Assembly (NCBI GenBank): GCA_007120615.1
Contig: SKNI01000173.1
Location: forward strand, 1-8,615
Source: Myxococcales bacterium
GTDB taxonomy: Bacteria; Myxococcota_A; Bradymonadia; Bradymonadales; Bradymonadaceae
Direction: 5' to 3'
Length of the DNA: 8,615 nt
How positions within the stretch are numbered: position 1 is the first letter of the stretch; each line of letters opens with the position of its first letter. The notes under the pieces are model-generated. The model saw only the letters and a program-made list of their open reading frames with translations. It was not told the DNA's origin and did not search any database. The position numbers were made by a program, and so were the translations under genes. Below are positions 1 through 7,217 of the stretch, piece by piece.

Positions 1-774
1 GTGGGGTGTACGGGAGGTGTCAATATTGCCGACGAGTATCTGGAGTGGTTCGATATGGGCTTCACTCTACATGGCCCGGTGGTTCGCCAGATGCAGGAGG
101 TCTTCGCTGAAGACTGGTATTTTGCCACCCAGGAAGATCTGGCGGCCCTCGAATATTTCCCCTCTCCCCGCCGATCCTCTTTGGAGCTGACCGCATCCTT
201 TCCCCGCGACCAGCGAGTCCACCAGAGCTCTGCTGCTCGCGTTGTCGCCAGTGGCCCCGACGACCGCCTCGACACCATCCATAAGATGTTCTTTATGGCC
301 ATCACCTCCGCCGAGAAGCGCCTCTTTATCATTACCCCCTATTTTGTCCCCGATAGCGCCATCCTAACCGCGCTTCAGACCGCCGCGATGCGAGGGGTCG
401 ATGTTCGCGTCATCGTCCCCGGGCGCTCTGACGTCCCGCTGACCCAGCACGCCGGACGAACCTTCTGGGAGAGCCTGATGGAAGCGGGGGTGCGCATCTT
501 TGAATATCAAGACTCCATCTTGCACACAAAATTATTGCTCATGGACACCACCCACTCTCTTTTAGGGAGCGCAAATCTGGACGTTCGCAGCTTCCGATTC
601 AACTTTGAAGTCAACGTCGTTGTGGAAAGTCGCTCGTTCAACCAGGCGATGTCCGCTATCTATGAGGAAGCCTTGCACAAGAGTGACGAGGTCGATCGCG
701 ATGAATTTCGCCTCCGCTCTCGCAAATCCCGCCTTATTGAAGGCGCCGCCCGATTATTTAGCCCTCTCTTATGA
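1..774 (+). CDS. Cardiolipin synthase / phospholipase D-family protein, C-terminal part (5' truncated by window)
   Basis: This is the C-terminal 257 residues of a phospholipase D-superfamily phosphatidyltransferase, most like bacterial cardiolipin synthases, which join two phosphatidylglycerols (or PG and PE) at the inner membrane. The second HKD motif is complete: H175, K177 and D182, followed by G189-S190-A191-N192 and an LDVRSF stretch typical of Cls. The opening GG-NIADEY stretch (about residues 5-12) is what normally follows the first HKD motif, so that motif and the N-terminal membrane helices lie upstream of the window. The GTG at base 1 is therefore probably an internal valine codon and not the start. 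The C-terminus (RLFSPLL) is an ordinary Cls ending, so the 3' end is intact. The next gene begins 12 bp after the stop, which suggests co-transcription. The PLD family call is secure; the exact substrate (cardiolipin or another phosphatidyl transfer) is inferred from overall resemblance. Confidence 0.9.
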   Translation: MGCTGGVNIADEYLEWFDMGFTLHGPVVRQMQEVFAEDWYFATQEDLAALEYFPSPRRSSLELTASFPRDQRVHQSSAARVVASGPDDRLDTIHKMFFMAITSAEKRLFIITPYFVPDSAILTALQTAAMRGVDVRVIVPGRSDVPLTQHAGRTFWESLMEAGVRIFEYQDSILHTKLLLMDTTHSLLGSANLDVRSFRFNFEVNVVVESRSFNQAMSAIYEEALHKSDEVDRDEFRLRSRKSRLIEGAARLFSPLL

Positions 775-786
775 CCCGTTGCGATT

Positions 787-3075
787 ATGACCTCTACTCC
801 TGAACCCTCTACCGAATATGTCTCACAGCTGAGCGACGTCTCCTGGCCGAAGGACGCCGTCTTTATCGTCGATGAGGCGCTCCCCGCTGACGTCGTCGGC
901 GATCTTCAAGCAGAGATCATCTATGTCGAGGCCGGCGAACGGTTAAAGTCGCTGGGTCGTGTGGAAGAGTTGGCCGCTGAAGTCCTCGATATTCGCTCCA
1001 CTCGGCCACTCACTCTGGTCGCAGTGGGGGGAGGGTCGGTGGGCGACGCCATCGGTTTTCTCGCCAGCATTCTATGGCGCGGCGTCGGTCTGTGGCATGT
1101 CCCCACCACACTACTGGCGATGGTGGACTCCGCACACGGCGGAAAAACGGCGGTCAATCTGGGCGGGCGAAAAAATCAACTGGGAACCTTCTACCCGGCT
1201 CATAAAGTAATCCTCTGCGAGAGCATTCTTCGCCAGCTTCCCCTGGCTCTTCGCGAAGAGGGGCTGGTGGAATTGCTCAAAGCACTCTGGCTGGGGGCCC
1301 CCGAAGCCCTTCCCTACTTTGACACTCCGTCGCGCTACGCTCCGATACTCATCGGTGATGTGCGAGACCATCGCGCGGTCTGGCAAGATCTTTTAGACCA
1401 GTCCATCGCCGTCAAAGCCGACGTCGTCGCCAAAGATCCCAGAGAGACCGGCGGCCTTCGCCGTATTCTCAACCTCGGCCACACCGCCGGACATGGACTG
1501 GAAGCGCTCTACGGACTTCCCCACGGCCGGGCCATCGCCTGGGGAATGGCGGCCTGTGCCATCCTCTCCGCCGAAGTTGCCGACCTCACCTTCGAAGACG
1601 CCAGCCGTCTCCTTCGCCACCTGGAGCCACTCTTAACCCCACTTCCGGAATTTCCCTCGGCCCTGGATAAAGAGGCTTTCATTGCCTGTCTGCAAAAAGA
1701 TAAAAAACAAAAAGACGGCCAGCTAATCTCTATACTTCTCGACGCCCCCGGGGTCCCGATTCAAACCACCGACATCTCCCCGGAGCGATGGTGGGAGGCC
1801 ACGCGCCACGCCTTTGAACTCTGGCAGACCCACTCATTAACGATCTCGCCTGGGCTCGCTCTCGTCTCCAACCCCATCGATCTTCCTCCCGATAAATCTC
1901 AGGCGAACCGAGCGGCCGTTATCGCCCACCTTCGCCCCGCCGTCACCGACGTGATTCTGCCGCAAACTACCCCACCCACCGATATTACGGACCTGCGCCT
2001 GGCCCTCCGACGCCTCGGCAACGCGTCCGACCATGAATCAGTGGCGATCTCCACGGGAAACGGCGGCACCGTGGGTCGATTTCTGATGGCCGTCGCTGCG
2101 ACTCGGCCGGGAATCACACACCTCACATTGAGCCCGGGCCTCCAGAAGCGCCCTCATGATCCTCTCCTCGACGCTCTTCGCCGGGGTGGAGCGACGATTG
2201 AGCCGGAACACGGAGGATTCCAAATCCAGGGGTGGAAGCACTTCCCCTCCTCGTTTCAGGTGGACGGAAAAGATTCTTCCCAATTCGCCTCCGCCCTGGC
2301 ATTGCTCGCCGCCACCGGCAATACATTTACCCTCGACGTGGACGGCCCCCTGGTGAGTCGACCTTATTTCGATCTTACGCTCAAATTGCTCGCCAGCGCC
2401 GGAATCACCGGAGAAGAAATCACCGCAAAAACCAGTGGACGTCAGAAGTTTCACTTCTCTCCTACCACTCATTTCTACAACCCCACTCTCCTGGAGATCC
2501 CTTCGGATACAAGCTCCGCGGTCGTCTGGCACGCGCTGGCCGCACTTTTCGATACGTTTGATCCGCCGGCTTTTCCCGACCTCGATCACCCGGACTCCCA
2601 CTTCGCCGCCATCGCCTCCGAACTCGCTCAGAGCCAGGCGATCACCGTGAACCTGGCAGACGCCCCCGACCTCGCTCCCGTTCTGGCGGCTCTGGCCACC
2701 CAACTGCCCACCCGACTCCTGATCACCGATGCCGCCCACCTTCGTCACAAAGAGACGGACCGAATCTCGGAGGTGGCCCAGAGTTTTGAAGAAGTCGGAG
2801 TCCAGATCGAGACCAGACCCGACGGCTTATTGATCCCTTCCGGAATTCAGACCGCCACCGAGGGCGCGCTCTTCGACCCTCGCGAGGACCACCGACTGGT
2901 CATGGCCGCTCTCATCCTTGCCTGTGGAACCACGGGAATCAAGGTTAGAGATGCGTTGTGCGTAGCAAAATCGTATCCTGATTTCTGGAGACATGCCCGC
3001 CTCATTGGTTTTGAAGTCACCTCCGAGGTAGAATCGTTTCGAGTCTCTAGACGCCCCAATCCCGGTAACCGATGA
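787..3075 (+). CDS. aroB-aroA: Bifunctional fusion: 3-dehydroquinate synthase (AroB) - EPSP synthase (AroA)
   Basis: One 762-residue cytosolic protein appears to hold shikimate-pathway steps 2 and 6. Residues 1 to about 345 form 3-dehydroquinate synthase (DAHP to 3-dehydroquinate, NAD and metal dependent): the GE-x2-KS strand, GGGSVGD (81-87), PTTLLAMVDSAHGGKT (106-121), E162 and K165, LNLGHTAGH (228-236), HG (246-247) and DKK-x2-DG (305-311). Probable metal ligands are E162, H232 and H246. Residues about 352-762 form EPSP synthase (shikimate-3-phosphate plus PEP): DKS-x3-R (369-375), GNGGT (424-428), KRP (454-456), SSQ (497-499), catalytic D628, KETDRI (655-660), DHR (701-703) and K728. Each half is close to the usual length of the separate enzyme, with hardly any linker. 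No ATG, GTG or TTG lies in frame between about 1600 and the AroA start, so the AroA half has no start of its own. No clear Shine-Dalgarno precedes the ATG, so translation may be coupled to the gene 12 bp upstream. The stop overlaps the next start (ATGA). The domain order matches fungal AROM. Oddities are HGR where AroB usually has HGE, and DSAHGGKT in place of DSSVGGKT. Confidence 0.93.
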   Translation: MTSTPEPSTEYVSQLSDVSWPKDAVFIVDEALPADVVGDLQAEIIYVEAGERLKSLGRVEELAAEVLDIRSTRPLTLVAVGGGSVGDAIGFLASILWRGVGLWHVPTTLLAMVDSAHGGKTAVNLGGRKNQLGTFYPAHKVILCESILRQLPLALREEGLVELLKALWLGAPEALPYFDTPSRYAPILIGDVRDHRAVWQDLLDQSIAVKADVVAKDPRETGGLRRILNLGHTAGHGLEALYGLPHGRAIAWGMAACAILSAEVADLTFEDASRLLRHLEPLLTPLPEFPSALDKEAFIACLQKDKKQKDGQLISILLDAPGVPIQTTDISPERWWEATRHAFELWQTHSLTISPGLALVSNPIDLPPDKSQANRAAVIAHLRPAVTDVILPQTTPPTDITDLRLALRRLGNASDHESVAISTGNGGTVGRFLMAVAATRPGITHLTLSPGLQKRPHDPLLDALRRGGATIEPEHGGFQIQGWKHFPSSFQVDGKDSSQFASALALLAATGNTFTLDVDGPLVSRPYFDLTLKLLASAGITGEEITAKTSGRQKFHFSPTTHFYNPTLLEIPSDTSSAVVWHALAALFDTFDPPAFPDLDHPDSHFAAIASELAQSQAITVNLADAPDLAPVLAALATQLPTRLLITDAAHLRHKETDRISEVAQSFEEVGVQIETRPDGLLIPSGIQTATEGALFDPREDHRLVMAALILACGTTGIKVRDALCVAKSYPDFWRHARLIGFEVTSEVESFRVSRRPNPGNR

Positions 3076-5948
3076 ACGTTCGCCTACCCAGACTGCGAAT
3101 CGCCCCACTCGCTGCGGCGTTCGTTATTCTCATTCTCGGATCCTCGGTGGGGTGCGCGACCCACTCGGTATCCGTCCCGGAGCCCACCGACTGGTCTGAC
3201 TCCGAAGTACTGCGTCTGGCTGACGAACTCTCCGATCAAAACGTCGAGATCATAGCGTCTTCCTCCTGGAGCGCCGCTGAATTAGAGACCATCGCTGCGG
3301 CCCTCGAATCTCTCCCGGCGATCCTCTTGCCGACGACCGACGAGCCCCTTCGGCTGGCCCGCGTAGAGCAGCCCTGCCTCTTTGGTATCGGCCGATATAA
3401 CACCACCTGTCCCACATTCGCCGATGATGGCACCTTCTTTCTTTTCGAGCCTGTTTTTCTGCAAAACAGCACCCTGGGCAGTGACCTTGAGGCGCTCACC
3501 AAAGAGGAGCGTCTCAGTCTCGTTCGAAAGCGAGCCGTAACCCACGCATTAATGGTGCGCGCCGACAAACGCCATAAGTGGTCTGAGACGCATCACTGGC
3601 GCCAGATCAACGGCTGGGATCGATCCGGATCCCGCGCCCAGAACCGAAACCCCGATGGATTTCTGCGCCCTCAGGGCCAGCGCTCCGCCCACCTTGACCT
3701 TGTGACCTCGGCGGAAAGTTTTTTCTTTCGCACCGAAGATATCGCCCTGAATCGAGACTCTCCACCGGACGGTTTCGACCCCGATATGAGCTTTACCTGT
3801 CAGGAGTTCACTCGCCAGCGTATTCTGGCGAACTTCTTCGACGCCCTCGATCCGGGGTGGCGCTCCGGCACCTCGCGAGACCTCTCGCTGCCGCGGCCGA
3901 CCTGTGAGTCTTTCGAGACCTGGGCCGACCTCGAAAATATTGAAGGCATCGACATCCTCTTTGCAGCCGAACGTATGGACCGGCCGGAATCACTCTTTGG
4001 ACACCTGCTGCTCCATATTCAGCACGATTCCACCGATTTCTTCCGCGGTGAAGGCTTCGAGTACGTTTATCAATTCGGGGCGGTCGCCAGTGACGTCGAT
4101 CCCATCACCTACCTGGTGGAGGGATTTACCGGCGGATTCCTCACCATCTTCGATCTGTCCACCTTCCGAGGAATTGACCACACTTACCTGCAACTGGAGC
4201 AGCGGACCCTTCGAAGATATTCGCTTCGCCTCAACGAGGGGCAGACCCGCCGCCTGATGGAACGCATCTGGGAGGTGGAGCGACGATTTGCATACCCCTA
4301 TTATTTTACAACCCGAAATTGCGCCTCCATGATTCTGGACCTCCTCAATCCCGTATTAGAACGCGAAAAGCCCCTTCCCCGGCGAACTATCGCCATGCCC
4401 ACCGATATCCTCGATATTCTGGCCCAACTCGAGGCCGATGACGGTGGCTCTCTGCTTCGGAAGCGACCCGATGATGTGCTCAGCGCCGAAGAAAGAGCCA
4501 TCCGCGCCGTCCAACATCAACGGCGAATCATTGACAATATCGACGCCAACTCCAACTCCGAATTGGTCGCCCGACTTCGGGAATTACCCGACCTCGATCC
4601 GGCAGCCCGCGCCGAGACCTACAGTCGCCTGGGCCCTCTTCTGGTGCAGAACCTGAAAAACGGGAGCTCTCACCACGAGGTTGAAACCAACTCCACCGCC
4701 AGCGGTAACGACAGCGTTGATTATCGGGAACTGCTTCTTTTGGCAGATTCTTTCGTCGAAATCGAGCGGGCTAACCTGGAACGAGCCCGGGCCGAAGTCC
4801 TCGAACTCCGCCACCGAGCGCTTCTCGAGAACCAGGAGATGTCTCCCCGGGAGGTTTTCGAGTTTCGAAGGGAGCTCTTCTCTCACGAAGACCTCTCACG
4901 ACGCGCCAGAGAGCGAAATGAATTCGCCCAGATGCGCTACGAATTATTTCGCGATGGCCAACGCCGTGACCCAACCCGCCGTAAAATTCGCGCCTCAGAA
5001 TGGGAGTCCATTCTGTCCAACGCCTTCGACGCCGCCACAGACGTTCAGGCTACCCTGGTCGACGCCGTCCGCGAAGAAGTCCCGTCTTTCGACGCCGTCA
5101 CTGCGTCACAGGCTCGAAACACAACCCATCGAGAGCACCAGCTGGAATTAAATAAACGCTCCTTAAAACCGTCCAATAGCGGCCGTCTCCGGCTGGCGAT
5201 CCAACCTCCTCTCTCTCCCCATTTTTCGGCCCTTGGCGACCCGGATCCATCGGTGGTCCCCTTATTTTCCCTTCACCTGGCTGTCATCGAAGACCACCTC
5301 GGCCAACGACGCCTCCACGGCCACCGCCCGGAGATCGAAGCCGTCGGATTCGCCGCCCGTCTCCGCGCTCCCATGGACCAGAACGCCCTCCAGAATCTGG
5401 ACCTCGATATCACTCTTCTGCGCTATATCTCACTGGCCACCCCGAGAGGTGGAGAAGGCCGTCGCATCGTCGATTCCCTCGGGTGGGGAGGGGAAGTAGA
5501 GCTTCGCGTTCGCCATCATGAACTTCCGGTCTCCGGACGGGCCTTCTTCGGTGTATTTTACCCGATCTTTCTCAGCCCCTCGGGTGTCGATCACCTCGCT
5601 ATCGGCCTCGGCCCCCTTCTGGCCAGCGATATTACCACCAGCGAGCAGATCTTCAGCGGCGGTATTCAGCCCTACCTTCTGGTCCGAAAACACCTGGCCG
5701 GCACGCTGGCCAACGTCGCTTTTCTGCGGCTTCGCCACTTTGAGGGACTCAACTTCAATTTCGAAACCCACCGTCAGACACACCTTCGAGGGGGATTCGA
5801 ATTTTTCGTCCCTGCCGGCCGCCACGGCCTTCTGCTCTCCCCGTTTGTCGAAGGTGAACTCCACCAATATCTCGACGAGCCAAACGTCGATGACCGACGT
5901 CTCTGGGCGGGATTTCTATTCGAACCCCTGCGCAACGCCCGCCCCTGA
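3072..5948 (+). CDS. Exported DUF4105/Lnb-N-type domain protein with coiled-coil middle and barrel-like C-terminus
   Basis: This 958-residue exported protein starts with a basic n-region and a hydrophobic stretch (about 11-27), then C28 in the context S-V-G-C. That is a weak lipobox (no Leu at -3), so it may be a lipoprotein or an ordinary Sec substrate. A DUF4105-type domain (the family of the periplasmic part of the Bacteroides lipoprotein N-acyltransferase Lnb) spans roughly 285-440. It has FGH with H311, a GFTGGFLTIFDLS-like stretch, and TRNC with C417; this His and Cys are the family's conserved pair and probably its active site. Upstream, about 150-225, is a region resembling a worn metallopeptidase-like module (H158, then INGW at 179-182, then E215) that lacks a full HExxH. 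Residues about 550-650 are charged and probably helical or coiled coil. Residues about 697-958 show alternating amphipathic beta strands like an outer-membrane barrel or jelly-roll. No other transmembrane helix is visible. Acyl transfer to lipoproteins is possible but not shown. The start overlaps the aroB-aroA stop by 4 bp, which implies translational coupling. Confidence 0.8.
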   Translation: MNVRLPRLRIAPLAAAFVILILGSSVGCATHSVSVPEPTDWSDSEVLRLADELSDQNVEIIASSSWSAAELETIAAALESLPAILLPTTDEPLRLARVEQPCLFGIGRYNTTCPTFADDGTFFLFEPVFLQNSTLGSDLEALTKEERLSLVRKRAVTHALMVRADKRHKWSETHHWRQINGWDRSGSRAQNRNPDGFLRPQGQRSAHLDLVTSAESFFFRTEDIALNRDSPPDGFDPDMSFTCQEFTRQRILANFFDALDPGWRSGTSRDLSLPRPTCESFETWADLENIEGIDILFAAERMDRPESLFGHLLLHIQHDSTDFFRGEGFEYVYQFGAVASDVDPITYLVEGFTGGFLTIFDLSTFRGIDHTYLQLEQRTLRRYSLRLNEGQTRRLMERIWEVERRFAYPYYFTTRNCASMILDLLNPVLEREKPLPRRTIAMPTDILDILAQLEADDGGSLLRKRPDDVLSAEERAIRAVQHQRRIIDNIDANSNSELVARLRELPDLDPAARAETYSRLGPLLVQNLKNGSSHHEVETNSTASGNDSVDYRELLLLADSFVEIERANLERARAEVLELRHRALLENQEMSPREVFEFRRELFSHEDLSRRARERNEFAQMRYELFRDGQRRDPTRRKIRASEWESILSNAFDAATDVQATLVDAVREEVPSFDAVTASQARNTTHREHQLELNKRSLKPSNSGRLRLAIQPPLSPHFSALGDPDPSVVPLFSLHLAVIEDHLGQRRLHGHRPEIEAVGFAARLRAPMDQNALQNLDLDITLLRYISLATPRGGEGRRIVDSLGWGGEVELRVRHHELPVSGRAFFGVFYPIFLSPSGVDHLAIGLGPLLASDITTSEQIFSGGIQPYLLVRKHLAGTLANVAFLRLRHFEGLNFNFETHRQTHLRGGFEFFVPAGRHGLLLSPFVEGELHQYLDEPNVDDRRLWAGFLFEPLRNARP

Positions 5949-5970
5949 ATTCCGTATCAAGCCTCTCGAT

Positions 5971-5988
5971 AGCCCCCGGCCAGGGGGT
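5971..5988. terminator. GC hairpin in convergent gap, possible bidirectional terminator
   Basis: Five C (5973-5977), a five-base loop GGCCA and five G (5983-5987) form a perfect stem 22 bp after the stop of the DUF4105-type gene and just before the convergent mepA end. Neither strand has a U-tract after it, so the intrinsic terminator call is weak. The position between two converging genes is the main support. Confidence 0.35.
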
Positions 5989-6003
5989 GTGATCCAGGCC
6001 GAA

Positions 6004-7029
6004 TTACCGACACCACCTGTCGGTCTCCTGACAATGAAACCGAATATGAAAATGTCCCCGATGCCCGCTTGCGTGGCGGATGATTCCCTGTCCCCCCCGT
6101 CGGGGATATTGAAAGACCGTCTCCAGCCATTCCTCCGGCGCTCCCTGGTCTCTGGCGAGCCTGTAGAGGGTCCGCTGATGGTGCCAGTCCAAGAATACGT
6201 ATTGAACAAAGCCCCCTTCCAAAAGAGTGGTCAGCAAGAAAAGAGTTCGCTCCGCGTCCAGGTTGTCTCGGCGGATGTGATGAAAGCGGTTATAATTGGG
6301 AGGTTCTTCGAGCCGAGGCAGGGTGATATCGATATCGCGCCCGGCCTGATGGGAATTATGGGGGTGAATCTTTCGACCCGTGCGAAAACTGGCATCTCCC
6401 ACAATCAAAGGCGCGGCATCGGCAAACGCCTCATAATACTCGTCCAGAATACGGACCGATTCGCTGATCGTATAATGAGTACCAAAGACCCGGTAGGGAA
6501 AGAGGACGATATAATCGTCGCTCCGAGGAAAAGGCTCGCTGTAGATGATTCGCCCCGACTGCGGCTGTCCGCGGCTCTCGGCGACGGCGTCTTCATCGCG
6601 TCGCCAGACGAGTATCTCTTGGCCTTGCTCCAGATTTCGAAGATCGACGTCCGGATTTAGCTCCTGCAATTGGGCCGTGGTTCGCCGGTACATGGTCCGA
6701 AGCCGGGCCAGCCTCTCGCCGCGCTGAAGAGTATGCCACTTCTCCTCCACCCGCCTGGTCTCCACGATGGGCTTTCCGTCGTCGTCCAACGGCCACTGTG
6801 CTCGTTCGGGAAATACCCAGGCTTCCTCGGCAATTAACTCATCGAGCCACTGCATCTCCGACGGGGAGATCATCGATGCTCCCGGCGACGGTCCCAGTCC
6901 CATCATTGCAATTCGTAAAATCGGCGAAGACGCCAGATCCAATTCGGCGGCCTCGGCCGTGGTCGTGCCAGCTGCGCCGATGGTGACAATCAATACACTT
7001 AACCAGATACTCAATTTTCTCGTAATCAT
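6004..7029 (-). CDS. mepA: LysM-containing MepA-family (M74) murein endopeptidase
   Basis: This 341-residue exported protein is a penicillin-insensitive murein endopeptidase: a LAS-type zinc peptidase that cuts peptide cross-links of peptidoglycan in the periplasm. A signal peptide covers about residues 1-27 (basic MITRK, hydrophobic core, cleavage near A-E-A/A-E). A LysM-like segment spans about 99-142 (LQRGERLARL, then LNPDVDL and GQEILVW) and would bind glycan. The peptidase domain follows: GDASFRTGRK near 211-220, then HPHNSHQAGRDIDI, where H227 and D234 form the H-x6-D ligand pair, and HRGHFH at 323-328, where H328 ends the H-x-H motif. All expected zinc ligands are present, so the enzyme should be active. 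E. coli MepA lacks a LysM, so here the peptidase carries its own wall-binding module. It is convergent with the plus-strand operon and stands 315 bp from the next minus-strand gene, with a candidate promoter in that gap. The ATG precedes the signal peptide directly; only a weak GGACGG lies upstream of it. Confidence 0.9.
   Translation of the reverse strand: MITRKLSIWLSVLIVTIGAAGTTTAEAAELDLASSPILRIAMMGLGPSPGASMISPSEMQWLDELIAEEAWVFPERAQWPLDDDGKPIVETRRVEEKWHTLQRGERLARLRTMYRRTTAQLQELNPDVDLRNLEQGQEILVWRRDEDAVAESRGQPQSGRIIYSEPFPRSDDYIVLFPYRVFGTHYTISESVRILDEYYEAFADAAPLIVGDASFRTGRKIHPHNSHQAGRDIDITLPRLEEPPNYNRFHHIRRDNLDAERTLFLLTTLLEGGFVQYVFLDWHHQRTLYRLARDQGAPEEWLETVFQYPRRGGQGIIRHASGHRGHFHIRFHCQETDRWCR
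6006..6024 (-). terminator. Hairpin overlapping the mepA stop codon
   Basis: A perfect 7-bp stem ACCGACA / TGTCGGT (6006-6012 and 6018-6024) with a 5-base loop covers the last codons and part of the stop codon of mepA. On the minus strand it is followed by AATTCGG, which is not a proper U-run. It could end mepA transcripts, stop read-through from the plus-strand operon, or protect the 3' end from decay. It may also be chance, because it is constrained by coding sequence. Confidence 0.35.
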
Positions 7030-7188
7030 TGCGCCGTCCGTTTGTAGGATGCGTTATCTCTCGGGATCCGCCCCTCGCTACTGCCGGGCACTAATTACTG
7101 CTTCAATTCTTCGATCTCGATGTCCGTCCTGGACCTCCCGCGGGTATACAACTTCCGTGGTACTCCGATTTCCCGTAATTCGGCGGGG

Positions 7189-7217
7189 ACCATAGACCTT
7201 TGACGGGTGAACGTCAA
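7189..7217 (-). promoter_or_regulatory. Candidate sigma70-type promoter for mepA
   Basis: On the minus strand TTGACG (7217-7212) and TATGGT (7194-7189) are separated by exactly 17 bases. The -35 box matches 5 of 6 consensus positions and the -10 box 4 of 6. Transcription would start near 7182 and leave a leader of about 150 nt before the mepA ATG. It is the best such pair I found in the gap. The sigma factor preference of this organism is unknown. Confidence 0.45.
7201..7216. repeat. Inverted repeat TGACG-N6-CGTCA over the promoter
   Basis: TGACG (7201-7205) and CGTCA (7212-7216) form a perfect 5-bp dyad with a six-base centre. It covers most of the candidate -35 box and part of the spacer, where a repressor operator would commonly lie. 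A 5+5 dyad can arise by chance, and no regulator gene is visible in the window. Confidence 0.35.

Noticed and set aside
1..3. GTG at base 1 as the start codon of the Cls-type gene
   Set aside because: The residues after it correspond to the middle of the family just past the first HKD motif, so the true start lies outside the window.
2038..2748. Minus-strand open frame of 236 codons inside the AroA half
   Set aside because: It is a shadow of the EPSP synthase coding frame, is Gly/Arg-rich and resembles no family.
4681..5151. Plus-strand frame of 156 codons within the DUF4105-type gene
   Set aside because: It is an out-of-frame shadow of the coiled-coil region and gives Ser/Pro-rich nonsense.
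5518..6660. Long plus-strand open frame (380 codons) across the end of the DUF4105-type gene and antisense to mepA
   Set aside because: It overlaps two well-supported genes in other frames, has low-complexity Ser/Pro/Arg composition, shows no domain and has no ribosome binding site.
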